From the NCBI GenBank assembly GCA_918807975.1, contig OU964920.1, positions 41,817,979 through 41,881,978 on the forward strand: a DNA stretch of 64,000 nt. Reading direction: 5' to 3'. The position numbers and the translations under genes were made by a program. The stretch is from Aplidium turbinatum (lineage: Eukaryota > Chordata > Ascidiacea > Aplousobranchia > Polyclinidae). Position 1 is the stretch's first letter, and each line of letters starts with the position of its first letter. This document shows, in pieces, positions 54,680-64,000 of this stretch. Under the pieces are notes generated by a model, which had not been told where the DNA came from, ran no database searches, and saw nothing but the letters and a program-made list of their open reading frames with translations.

Positions 54680-57600
54680 CTAGCAAACAGACCGCAGTTG
54701 ACGACTTGATTTTACAAATTACCCACCCAACTAGCAAATCAGTCCTTCAATGTCTGCAGACGTTGAATCAATGTATGACAATATAACAATGTAAAACACT
54801 GACTTGCTGACTGGGCAGACAGCAAAATCTGCCGTTTTTACATTGAGTCAACGTCTGTAGATCTATTGAGTTCAAGTTATGACGTATTTTGCTGTCTAGA
54901 ATGATTACTTGAAGCTATTCTTTCTAATGTTAAAGCTTTTTAACTCTTTCTCTGCTAGCCATTAGGAAATTGCGTTAGCTATTCTTATAGGCTACTGTCA
55001 ATGCAAAAACAAAACATTTTTTACCATTATACAACCCATGGCGGCTTGTCATAAGGGACTGCGGGACTGCAGCCCCCCCAACATTTTTGTGCATATGTGA
55101 ATTATATTACATATAGATAGTTTTGCCATGTTTTTTTTTTAAATTATTTCGCTTGAAGAATTAAAAAACTCTTCATATTAATATTTTTTTTGTAATCAAA
55201 AAAAAATTTGTATTACAAAAATTAATTGGCAACTCTGGGTCTGCAAATTTTGCAGGTCCGGTGTTGCTTGTTCTTTTTTTATGACGTAGGTTTTTCAGAA
55301 AAAAGTTTTTTAGCGTCACTGGGCAAGCGCTGTAGGGACTGCAGATAGAACAGACTCTGGTCAGGGATTCCAGCTTTGGTTCTCGTAAATCTTTAGGGTA
55401 AACGTGTGGAAGCTATCGGTGATTAGGTGAAGGGATCGTAGGTTACTTTACTTGATCTGTGTTTTGAGAAGTCACTGAAACAGACTAGTTTTGATGTGAA
55501 GTAAAGCCAATTACTGTAATTATTGGTGCTCTTTCACAATTCGCCCTTTTGGTCAACAACTGAATGATGACGTCTGATACGTCACACAGGTTGGAATGGA
55601 CTATTATAAAGGAGGAAGTACGAAGTGAAAATGCCCTGAAAAACACCTTAAGGAAATTGTCTCCCATTTATTCATTTCTTGTTCAATTTCAACAGATTTG
55701 CCATTGTTGAAAAGCACAAGCATAGATCTAACCAACTAAGTTAATACCAAGTCCCATAATAGTACTAGCTCCATCTGGTGGCTACCTAAACTTGACCAAA
55801 TTCAAGCCATTATCAAAAGTTTACCGTACTTTAAATGATAAAAACATTAAACGACAGCCAATAAAAAGAACATGTTACTGTGTTACTAACCCTAACTTAG
55901 TGCATTTATAACTCAGTGCGGTACAGGTTTATAATTACATTAGGTTAGCCTACTATGGTTGATGCAGCCCCCCCAATGTTTTGAGACCACGAGTCGCCAC
56001 TGTATACAACTATATCAACTTGCGTAAACTCATTCAACAAGAAAAAATTGAGAGTGATAAATTTGACGTTTTGACAACCTTCTCCTTCTTAAAAAGAAAA
56101 ATATAATCAAGATATTACCTCCACTGTATTGCGGCTAGGAGTGATGAAAATGACGTACAACTTCGGAAAGAAAATGCAGCCTATGAAGCCAAACGTGGAT
56201 GCAAAAATAGCGATACAGTTGACCACAGTGGACATGGATCCTGAATGGAATTGTAACAACAATGAAATTGTTTGTTCAAAGCTAAGGACCTTGATTGGCA
56301 TCCTTGCTTTCTAATCCACTTAACCTAAATCTTCAATCACCGAGAATTAGCTTGGTCCATGGCTTGGATGCAACAACATAAGATAAAAAAAACGCAAAAC
56401 TGAATAAAAAAAAAAAAAGGGAAAAAAGGGGCAAAAATTGTTTCCTAATACTATTAACAATATTTTTTTCTGTGACATCAACTTTGAGACCAATAACAAA
56501 TAGAGTGAAATTATGATGAGAACTGAGCTTGATTTCGCCTAACCTGTTGTGCTGAGATAGGCGGGGATGAAGGACAGCCAGACTATGAAGAAGATGAGCA
56601 TTGTGAAAGTGATAAACTTTGCTTCGTTGAAATTCTCTGGCAACTTCCGTGATCTGAACGCGAACGCAAAGGCGAGAAGAGCCAAAGCGCAGACATAACC
56701 GTCAACCGATATAAGAAACCCAACCCCCCCACTGCTGCATTGAATCGAGATAGTGTCATTTCCAATCTGAAACAGATATACAAGAAACATTTTCAGATTA
56801 GTGTTTTCCGAACTTCTTGGAGTCCAAAAAACTTTTAAGGGGTCCAACTGGATACACAGAATTTGGGAAAAGTACTGGTAGAGGACTGCAATAGCCCGAT
56901 AAAGATGAAGACTAAAGTTTATATACTGTATTTAAGAGTTTGCAAAATGATTACTCGGAAGCCTCTTTTAAGGATCCACTGACTTGACAGTGCTCTGAAA
57001 GGGATCAAAAAGGCTGAAAGGAATGTGACTACATAAAATTTGGGAAGTTTTGCTTCAGATAGATACTGTTTTTGTTTGGTGTATTAAGTGTTCTCAACAA
57101 GCCGTTATCAAGATGTCTCGTTACATAACTTTGTCGTATGTTGTTACAAATAGATTTCTAGTGTTTGAAAAAAAAAATTGTAAATTAAAATATTTTTATG
57201 CAAAAAATGGGGTAGGAAATTTAACGTATTTGGGAACAACTACACGCCCAGTCAAGCTGGTACAAGAGAAGCCCAATTGCGGATCAAAAGATACATTGCC
57301 TGGAAATTCAATGTTCAAAATAAATGTACGACCAAGTCCAATTTGAAATTCTACCGTTACAGATCGCAATTTCGGGTATTGAACCCGCTTCAGAACAACT
57401 TTATCAACAGCATAGTACAGTAAAAATGCTTCATAAAATATTTTTGTTGAACACTTTATACGTTACGCACCGTGCTGGAAACTATAGTCATGACCGGTGG
57501 GTCCACCAACAGCCATGCGATGCACAACCCAACTTGTACGAAGGTCACCAACAACACAACCAGAACTTGCAAGTTTTCGCCAAGCCATTTCGTTTTCTGC

Positions 57601-60600
57601 AAAAATCGCACAAATCAGAGAAACAGGAAAAGCTGTTTCATAACTAACCGATTGTAAAAAAAGACTGCAAGCGTTACTTTGATTTAAAACGAGACCCCCA
57701 TTGCGTGAAAGGACCTACTCAAAGCTTCAGCCCGGGTTGTCTCAGTCGGCAAACATGTATAGCCTATGTACAATTGTATTGTCAAACAACAATGCTGTAA
57801 CAATTTCATTGTTGCGATAATAATAGCAATATGTGTGTTGCAATTACCATCCGCACAACTTCCAACAAAGTCACTAGAAAATTGTGGAAAAAGGGAAAGG
57901 GTTTTCTTGATGACAGTTTCACCTCACCTTGCTATATCTGACCGGCACTCGGGCTTCAAACGCTGTCAGTACTCGTAAAGTCTTCACCAGAATGGCAGCC
58001 ACCGAAAAAGTGAAGCTAATACTGAATGCTACCTAGAAAACAACATACCCATGACAAACAACACGGGACAGAGATAAAACGTTTGAAATTTTAAGTTACT
58101 CACCAGCAAGAATCGAATCAAGTTATATTAATATTATTATTTGTCAAATTACTACAAATAAAAATCGATCGTTTGGTACCGTTCTTAATAAGAGTTTTAT
58201 GATTTTTGAGAACGTTGGTTTGCTGTTTTTTATGATGTTAATAAATGATTATAAACTTTGACAAAAAGAAAATGTAACGATACGTAAAAATGCAGAAAAT
58301 GACACGTGTTTTGAGCGGGAAATGCGTAGGATGTACAGAAGCGAGTGTTGACTGTTACATATTATGCTGCTGCAAATGTGAGTTATAAACATTTCGATGT
58401 GACTCATATAAGTCAGCATAATGCTTTTCCTGCCGAATGGCCTACTTTGTAGTTTCTAAACAGACATGATTTCCTTTAGTACCATTTAGTCAATAAAACT
58501 TTTGAAAGGTTTTATAAATGATTTATTTTTCATGGTTTCAGATAAATTTCTATTGACCATTTATTTATATCATGTAAGAAACAAAAACTTTTTATCTTGC
58601 CTCTGCAAGCAACAGTGCTACTAAAAGCCGCTAATAACTGAATGTTTTATCAGGAATGTGTCAAAATAAGGAAAATCTACATCAGAAATAAAATGGTCTT
58701 ATCCTGACCAGCAAAGCAGTGCTGTTGTATCAATGTAAAAAAGGACTGGTTTGCTGGCTGGGATGTTTTAATCGCGTTTGTTACTTGAGGGTCACATATT
58801 ATTATACAAACTTACCGTACGAGCTCGGCAGCTCCAGTCCTTCGGCTCCACAATAAAAAACAGTGGAGTTAAAAAGCAGCAAATAATGGAAAAGAAGAGA
58901 AGGAAACTCAGCTGCACGTTGGTCGCTTTAACAAGAGGAGTCTGCCTATTCTTGTAGAACACAACTGGAAAACATCATCAGTGGGTGTAACTAAAATATC
59001 TTATACATATACTGTAGGCCTACTACAAAACCCTGGCATTGGCAGTTCAAACCAGGTTTTACATCACCTCAACGTTGTAGCAATGTAAAGAGAATAGCTT
59101 TCGGAAGGAGCTATTTTCAGAGTCGGAAGTAATAAGGCAATAAGATAGAGTTTGGATTGCTACCATGATTGCTGCCGAATTAAGTCTCTGGCCTAAATGA
59201 TTACTTTCTCATAACACAGAGCAGTTTAAGATAAGTCTGACACAAGTGTGCTTTGCTTTGACAGCAGTTTTATCTGTGCCACAAGTAACAGGATTAGCAG
59301 ATTGAAGTAACCAGACAAGTTGCAATGATGGGAACACATGTTTAGTACTTTCTCACAGAATCATGCAATCAGCTAGGACAATTGCTTTAAGTAGCCTACT
59401 ACTGCTAAATGGGTGAAGAAATCTAGTCCATATTGTACGCACTTATAAAAGAGAATGCAACTTTTTCAATACAATTCAACAGATCGTCATCTCACGACGA
59501 ATCAATAGTAAAAACCATTGGGAGATTTTTTTTGTGCACCATAAGGAATTAGTGTGGAGTATTGTTGTTGAAAAAGAAAATCAAGGAGTCGTGCAGTGGA
59601 ATCGAACACACAACCTTTCGATTTGAAGCCAAGCGTGGTACCACTACGTCACACAAACTTGTACCTGATACAAACAGAGTTATCAAGAGTCCAACACCCA
59701 CAAGACAACAAAAGGTTATTCCAAAGGCATCATCCCATCTGACGTATTCGCGAAACTTTGGAACACAAACTGCAACACAACAAAAATGTGACGTGTTTTT
59801 AAAAAGAGAAGTGATAAAAGAGATAGCAAACGTATTTTTACATTTTTATTTTCTTGCACGGGAAAGCTTTTATTATATAGATTGACTCTGTCACGTCGTT
59901 TCACAAAACTAATTACTTTCAATGGTCAAAGTCAATCAAATCAGTTTAAAATCAATATCAAATGAAGCCGCGGTTCACAAGGATGGTCTAATGACCAACA
60001 CAAATATTAGGATTCATTTCAAAACAACACAAAACCCTCGAAAACAAAATAACATTTGCAACTTTTCTTCAAACACAATCAATAGATTTCAAAACGAGAT
60101 CGATGGCTTACAGATGTGAATCTCAACACATCAGTTCGTTACATTTTCTGTGGAATTGCGGATATATATTTAAATATGATGATTTCTTCCTGTCGGCTTC
60201 TGGGGCCGAGAGTCTGTGAAGATTGGGTGGACACGTTGACAACGATTTGTGTATTGTTTGCCAGAAGCTAAACATTTAATTAGGTCATACATTATAAAAG
60301 CGAAGTGCCAAACATTAGGGAGGAGTTCTGGGGACGACAAGCCATCCTCGCACTTAATTTAATTATTAGTCTTGACCAAAAAAGATTCTAACCAGTTCTA
60401 GCTAGTACTAACCTGTTCTGTTAGAGCTAGCTATCCAGTACTTTTGGCAAGGAATACAAGACTCGCTGTTGTTAGTCATAGAATATTTATCCGCTGGACA
60501 AAGGAGGCATTCAAAGCAACAACTACTAGACAAGCGAGATCTGAATGTCCCAGGTGGGCAAGGTGGGTTGCACTCGGAAACTGGGGCCTGGGTAAAAATG

Positions 60601-63208
60601 AGGGGTAAAAATATTACAGACAATACAGCAATACAAATTTTAATGTTCCCAATAAGTAGGCCTGTACATTGTAGCCATTGTTACATGTCCACCCCGTTAG
60701 CTCAGTGGTTACGTGCCTGGCTCAAGATCACGCGGAGCTGGTTCGACTCTCGGGGTGTGCGCTTCAGCAAAGCATTTCAGGACTGCTCTCCATTCAGCGA
60801 CACCTAGTGAATGGAATAATTCCCCGGCAACAACACTTTAACAATCGGAAAACTACACTCTGTCAATCTCGGTAACCGGCCCTGCGTCAAGAGCAGCTGC
60901 TACAAGTATAGTATGCGAAACTACCAGGAATAACGTATCAAGGCTTTGTCAGTCCGAGGATAAAGATTCAAAACCAATCCAAACATAAAACGTTAGCACA
61001 AGAAACAGCAAGTGCTCTCAGCCTTCCCTTTCCTCCAACAGTCGTCTTACATAAACAAAAATGAAATACATCAAAAATATTATTATCGTTAGTTTCGTCC
61101 GAATAAAGAAACTGATGTAGCCACAAGTCACTTCCACAGTTTTTAATAATACATTTCAGAATGACGCTATGAAGAAAGTAGTGTTGGGCGTACCGCTAAA
61201 ACTTATCATATAAGAAAGTACAGAACTTTGTGCCTTGAATAAACATAGTTTCTTCAAATTACAGCAGGCTCGCTGTCAAACACAGATCAGTTAGCTGTTT
61301 TAATGCGACCCAGCGGTTCACTAATGCTATGGTTATATTTATTGTCGCTCTACAACAGCTAAGGTCTTTTAGCGACAGGATTCATTTTTTAATTCATATC
61401 AGATTTACGATGTCATCACATTATTACCCGACTTATTCTCACTGCGTTATGCAAGAAAAAACATAATCGGTACCGTTTTTAAATCTTCAGTTTGACCTGA
61501 CCTGGAATCGATCTCAGATCTACCAACACCGGAGCCGAAAGCGATTACAACTCAGCCACTGAGCTGGTGCCCCGGCAATTGACTATTTCTTACCTTCTTG
61601 TCGTTTGTTTTCCAATACAACTTATCTTCATCGATAGACCACCGGGTATCCCTGTTGCCGGAATAGTTCCCAGCTTGCACAAACTCAATGCTTAAATTAT
61701 TTGAGTCGTTTCCTTTTGGGACCCAACTGACTAAGCTATACGAAGCCTGGGGGTCTCCATTGTCATCAAAGAAAAACTGAAAAATAACAAATGCAATTCA
61801 ACCGTTTACAAAGGGGAAAGATGCTATCAAGGTCAGTTTTCACCACCGTTTGACCACCTCATGCAGCAAATGGAGTTGGGGTTAAAATTTATCACCATAG
61901 TCTTACCATCCACAAAATAAGGAGGATCTAGCAACAAATAGTTACTGGACAAATATTGTGAAAAAATGTATCATATGTGGACTCTCAACAAGCAAGGCAG
62001 ACACAACAAATCAAAGAGTTTGTTTCAAATACTCCTTGAATTAAGAGATTGCCATTTTTCAATGTCTGCACAATCGACCAACACGTAGAATTTCATAAAC
62101 GTTTATTTTAACACGAACCTTTTTTAATACAAACTATTATTACAAGTAGAAACGGGTAATGTACACACACATACAGCATTTTAAGTAGTGCGATATCTAA
62201 AACCTATCTACAGTATATTTATATGTCTGCCGTCATAAATGTCAATTGGACGTCATAAAATGCTTAAAATATTGTTTCAGATGGACAGCGTGTAATATTG
62301 TCACGTTACAAACGTAATTAACCAACAGATTGACACGCATTAGTAAGAAGCAGATTGTTTAATGTTGGCTCTATAAATATAAGCAGGTTCTGATACACCA
62401 CCGTAAATTGGACTCCGAAATAGTTACATTGCTTCAATGTGTGCAGACATGTAGCTACAGAAAACATGTTCTATTGGCTGAGCTAAAATCTGAATGGCGA
62501 ACATCATTGCAAAGAATTACAAATTGTCAAACTCATGAAAAATTTTAGTAAATCTGTCAAAAAGTACATGAAATTTATAATCTCTAGCCAGATAAGCCGA
62601 GTGACATCAAAAGTCCAACGTTGGTGATATCACAACTTGGTATTCAACCATACAAGCGCTTTGAGCTTCGTCAAAACGACGATATATTACTATTAGTCAA
62701 CTACGTTCATAGTTAACAATACAAGCCATGCGACCAATACTTAAGACTTGAACTATAAGCAGAGAAATCTATTCTTATCCTTTCACAAAATTTAGCAACA
62801 GAAAAACACGCTTTCAAGCAGTCCACTGTTTTACATAAAAAAGTGTTTTTATACTGCTCAGAAATGTTCCTTAAAATTGTGTGTTTGACGAAGGTAACTT
62901 TGTCATTACTTTGATTGTATATTTAGACTCCTTAGTCCTTACAGAACTGCGGTAATTAAAAACGACACCGAGGCATATGTTCATATTTCAAATAACACCG
63001 CATCTTGTGATGTTAGTATTTTATGTTATGTCTCATCTACAAATACGCCGATTGAGTTTTTTCAATGACTTTTAACAGAAACTGCACAGCTCCTGGATAA
63101 ACAAATACATACCGGGAGATCCTGGCCGGAAGGAGTGAACCTGACTTTCCGCATGTAAGCTAGAAGCTGCCACGGTTCCAGGCTATCGATTTTAGGGCAG
63201 GCATTGTC
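50304..63208 (-). CDS. casr-like: Calcium-sensing-receptor-like class C GPCR (3' part)
   Basis: Fifteen exons, all phases consistent, 624 codons plus stop: 63113-63208, 61594-61776, 60413-60587, 59665-59769, 58816-58964, 57928-58032, 57471-57596, 56544-56766, 56119-56240, 54583-54679, 54097-54254, 53497-53536, 52703-52757, 51918-52000, 50304-50461. It starts within the ligand-binding Venus-flytrap lobe; earlier exons lie past the window. Next come a nine-cysteine domain and seven helices. [16 protein letters not shown] with MLIFFIVW and SFIPAY is as in vertebrate CaSR, closer than to glutamate or GABA-B receptors. The family senses extracellular calcium or amino acids through G proteins. The tail ends TSEV, a class I PDZ ligand pattern. 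The last four small exons are supported only by splice sites and phase; the protein could instead stop at 54088 if the 54097 donor is not used. Ligand identity is unknown. Confidence 0.88.
50670..50785 (+). repeat. Dispersed repeat related to 7090-7205
   Basis: GTAATTTGGCAACACTGG, CGTGACTCATGGAAA and CATGTTGATGCGCAATCTG occur in the same order at both places. It lies in the last intron of the CaSR-like gene. Confidence 0.55.
51406..51787. mobile_element. Non-autonomous hAT-like element
   Basis: Ends CAGGGCTG and CAGCCCTG, each followed inward by GGAGTCGGAGTCG or an equivalent. Flanks TTTAAGA and TTTAAAA resemble an aged target duplication. 382 bp, AT-rich inside, no transposase. Confidence 0.55.
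52310..52500 (+). repeat. Dispersed repeat with CTGACGA-containing tail
   Basis: First 90 bp match 40768-40870. Then GTCAGTCGTGCTGACTGACGAAACGTCGGAAAA follows, a small stem-loop block typical of retroelement 3' regions. It lies between two tail exons of the CaSR-like gene. Confidence 0.5.
54299..54373. mobile_element. 75-bp MITE
   Basis: Ends CCCAGTTAGCAAATTAG and CTGATTTGCTAATTGGG face each other; AACGTCTGCAGA lies inside. Same family as 54726-54815 and 58703-58762. It sits 41 nt upstream of an acceptor site. Confidence 0.65.
54726..54815. mobile_element. 90-bp MITE
   Basis: CCCAACTAGCAAATCAG at the left and CTGACTTGCTGACTGGG at the right, with GTCTGCAGACGTTGAATCAA inside. It lies 46 nt upstream of the acceptor of the 54583-54679 exon. 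Confidence 0.65.
55036..56002. mobile_element. Non-autonomous hAT element
   Basis: Ends CATGGCGGCTTGTC and GACCACGAGTCGCCACTG (inverted relatives), flanked by TATACAAC on both sides (perfect 8-bp duplication). CTGCAGCCCCCCCAACATTTT near the left mirrors the right. 967 bp, no transposase. Relative of 18380-19178. It occupies most of the intron between the helix 7 exon and the first tail exon of the CaSR-like gene. Confidence 0.8.
56119..59769 (-). CDS. casr-like: CaSR-like: seven-transmembrane core
   Basis: Exons in order give helix 1 (59665-59769, [19 protein letters not shown]), the first loop with [10 protein letters not shown] and helix 2-3 start with [10 protein letters not shown] (58816-58964), helix 3 with [16 protein letters not shown] (57928-58032), helix 4 with [20 protein letters not shown] (57471-57596), the second outer loop cysteine (ISIQC), helices 5-6 (56544-56766), and helix 7 with [18 protein letters not shown] and PSRNTVE (56119-56240). 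The two loop cysteines expected to form the class C disulphide are both present. Confidence 0.9.
58703..58762. mobile_element. 60-bp MITE
   Basis: CCTGACCAGCAAAGCAG and CTGGTTTGCTGGCTGGG as inverted ends, with TGTATCAATGTAAAA inside. Shortest of three copies. Confidence 0.55.
59588..59662 (-). repeat. tRNA-like sequence
   Basis: The minus strand reads GACGTAGTGGTACCACGCTT, then a loop TTCAAAT, then GTTGTGTGTTCGATTCCACTG. The A and B boxes are good and the loop would present a UCA anticodon, but the acceptor arms pair poorly. Pseudo-tRNA or SINE head. It ends 3 nt from the helix 1 exon. Confidence 0.45.
60413..63208 (-). CDS. casr-like: CaSR-like: end of ligand-binding lobe and nine-cysteine domain
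   Basis: 63113-63208 encodes [20 protein letters not shown] and FTPSGQ, the end of lobe 2. 61594-61776 encodes [19 protein letters not shown], then [10 protein letters not shown] and [10 protein letters not shown], matching the FDExGD...Y...W stretch of class C receptors. 60413-60587 encodes the cysteine-rich domain: with the first residues of the next exon it has nine cysteines ([23 protein letters not shown]), which pass the signal from the lobe to the helices. Confidence 0.88.
60688..60985 (+). mobile_element. tRNA-derived SINE (family B), full length
   Basis: Best complete copy: A box GTTAGCTCAGTGGTTACG, B box GGTTCGACTCTC, CTCTCCATTCAGCGACACC, CCCCGGCAACAACACTTTAA, CTCTGTCAATCTCGGTAACC, TGCGAAACTACCAGGAATAA, TTTGTCAGTCCGAGGATAAA and the end GATTCAAAACCAATCC. 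It lies in an intron of the CaSR-like gene, antisense to it. Confidence 0.85.
61495..61572 (-). repeat. tRNA-like fragment
   Basis: The minus strand reads GGGGCACCAGCTCAGTGGCT then GAGATCGATTCCAGGTCAGG, like tRNA A and B boxes with an over-long middle. The acceptor ends do not pair well. Pseudo-tRNA or SINE head, 22 nt from the 61594-61776 exon. Confidence 0.4.
61777..63112. other. Intron of the CaSR-like gene
   Basis: No exon, RNA gene or classified repeat seen. Confidence 0.5.
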
Positions 63209-63257
63209 CTGCAAACAAAACAAAACATTTCAACAAGAATTAAACTTCAACCTACGC

Positions 63258-63588
63258 CAGTGGTTCTTAACCGGGGTGCCGCAGCACCCAAGGGTGTCAT
63301 TTACGTTTCGCAAGGGTGCCGCAAGTTATTAGAGTAGCGTTATCAAATGTACGCCCAAACATTAAAAGGATTTGCGCTAAAACTCAGCGCAAATTTCGCA
63401 CTGACTTTGTTTGAAATGAACTTCATTCAATTGTACATAATACGGAGCTGTAGTTAGTTTTGTTTTTGCGAAAACTCTTCAAAATGATTTTTATTCAATG
63501 CAGAAACTGTTTGGTTTGACTGTAGGTGCCGCCAAATTATTTGGTTGTTTGCAGGATGCAGTAAGTCGAAAAAGGTTGAGAGCCACTG
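63258..63588. mobile_element. Short non-autonomous hAT element
   Basis: Ends CAGTGGTTCTTAACC and GGTTGAGAGCCACTG, with GGGTGCCGCAGCACCC near the left, flanked by ACCTACGC on both sides (perfect 8-bp duplication). 331 bp, no frame. It lies just upstream of the first visible exon of the CaSR-like gene. Confidence 0.8.
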
Positions 63589-63596
63589 ACCTACGC

Positions 63597-64000
63597 TATA
63601 CAAATGACACAATAAGCTGTACAGTATGTTGTCCGCTTCATTAACACTGTATAGTGTATACAGTGTACAGTACTACGTACTTTAGATAGTAAATTGCGTT
63701 CGTGAATGCCTTACAAGTATTTAAAAACTTTTTTGGTGAATACTGGGCCAGAAACGACGTTCTGTTTATCAAGGGTAAGCTTGGAAGATCATGAAGTGAT
63801 TCCGTGATCTAAGCTATTTTCTGATGAAAAGATGTTTATTTGTACTCGCTCAAGTTTTGGAAATTCGGCCTATTGTGTTCTACTTTGTAAGACTTAACAA
63901 AACCACGCCTCTTCCAGTATGTTGATAAAGAATTATCAAGCCCAGAAACTTCAAAACCTCTAAGAATGATTCAGATTAATTCAATCTGTTAATTTACTTT
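63597..64000. other. Intronic sequence to the window edge
   Basis: No exon recognised; the next 5' exon of the CaSR-like gene must lie beyond the window. Confidence 0.5.

Noticed and set aside
59588-59662. Working suppressor or selenocysteine tRNA gene
   Set aside because: The box motifs fit, but the acceptor stem does not pair and selenocysteine tRNA has a longer variable arm; called a tRNA-like sequence.
59562-59885. 107-codon plus-strand frame
   Set aside because: It overlaps the helix 1 exon of the GPCR on the other strand and a tRNA-like sequence.

Overview
This is animal genomic DNA: intron-rich genes, AT-rich non-coding sequence, and a dense load of hAT-type DNA transposons, tRNA-derived SINEs, LINEs and LTR retrotransposons. 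Receptor types and a short TTAGGG-type tract suggest a deuterostome, perhaps a tunicate or another marine invertebrate; the exact group is a guess. All three host genes I can support lie on the minus strand.

1-16.4 kb is a transposon graveyard: a gag fragment cut by the window edge, hAT remnants, a Ty3/Gypsy element with 268-bp LTRs sitting inside a hAT transposase gene, an older Gypsy relic carrying a LINE tail and a fold-back element, and a 3.5-kb hAT with a second hAT nested in it.

16.5-32.6 kb is gene L, a secreted-start LRR-Ig single-pass membrane receptor (8 coding exons, 545 aa). Its 7.8-kb sixth intron holds a LINE, itself split by a hAT element and by a very young LTR retrotransposon (19429-23239) whose only long frame joins gag and protease to a CNBP-like zinc-knuckle array. 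That element is the most unusual object here.

36.4-45.8 kb is gene R, a tandem paralogue of gene L (8 coding exons, 574 aa) with four internal exons of identical length, but with a cut-down Ig region and a real cytoplasmic tail.

50.3-63.2 kb is the 3' part (15 exons, 624 codons) of a class C G-protein-coupled receptor very close to the calcium-sensing receptor: end of the ligand-binding lobe, nine-cysteine domain, seven membrane helices and a multi-exon tail ending in a PDZ-type motif. Its first exons lie beyond the right edge. Splice junctions were read by eye; all phases agree, but no transcript supports them. Regions between genes hold mostly short repeats.
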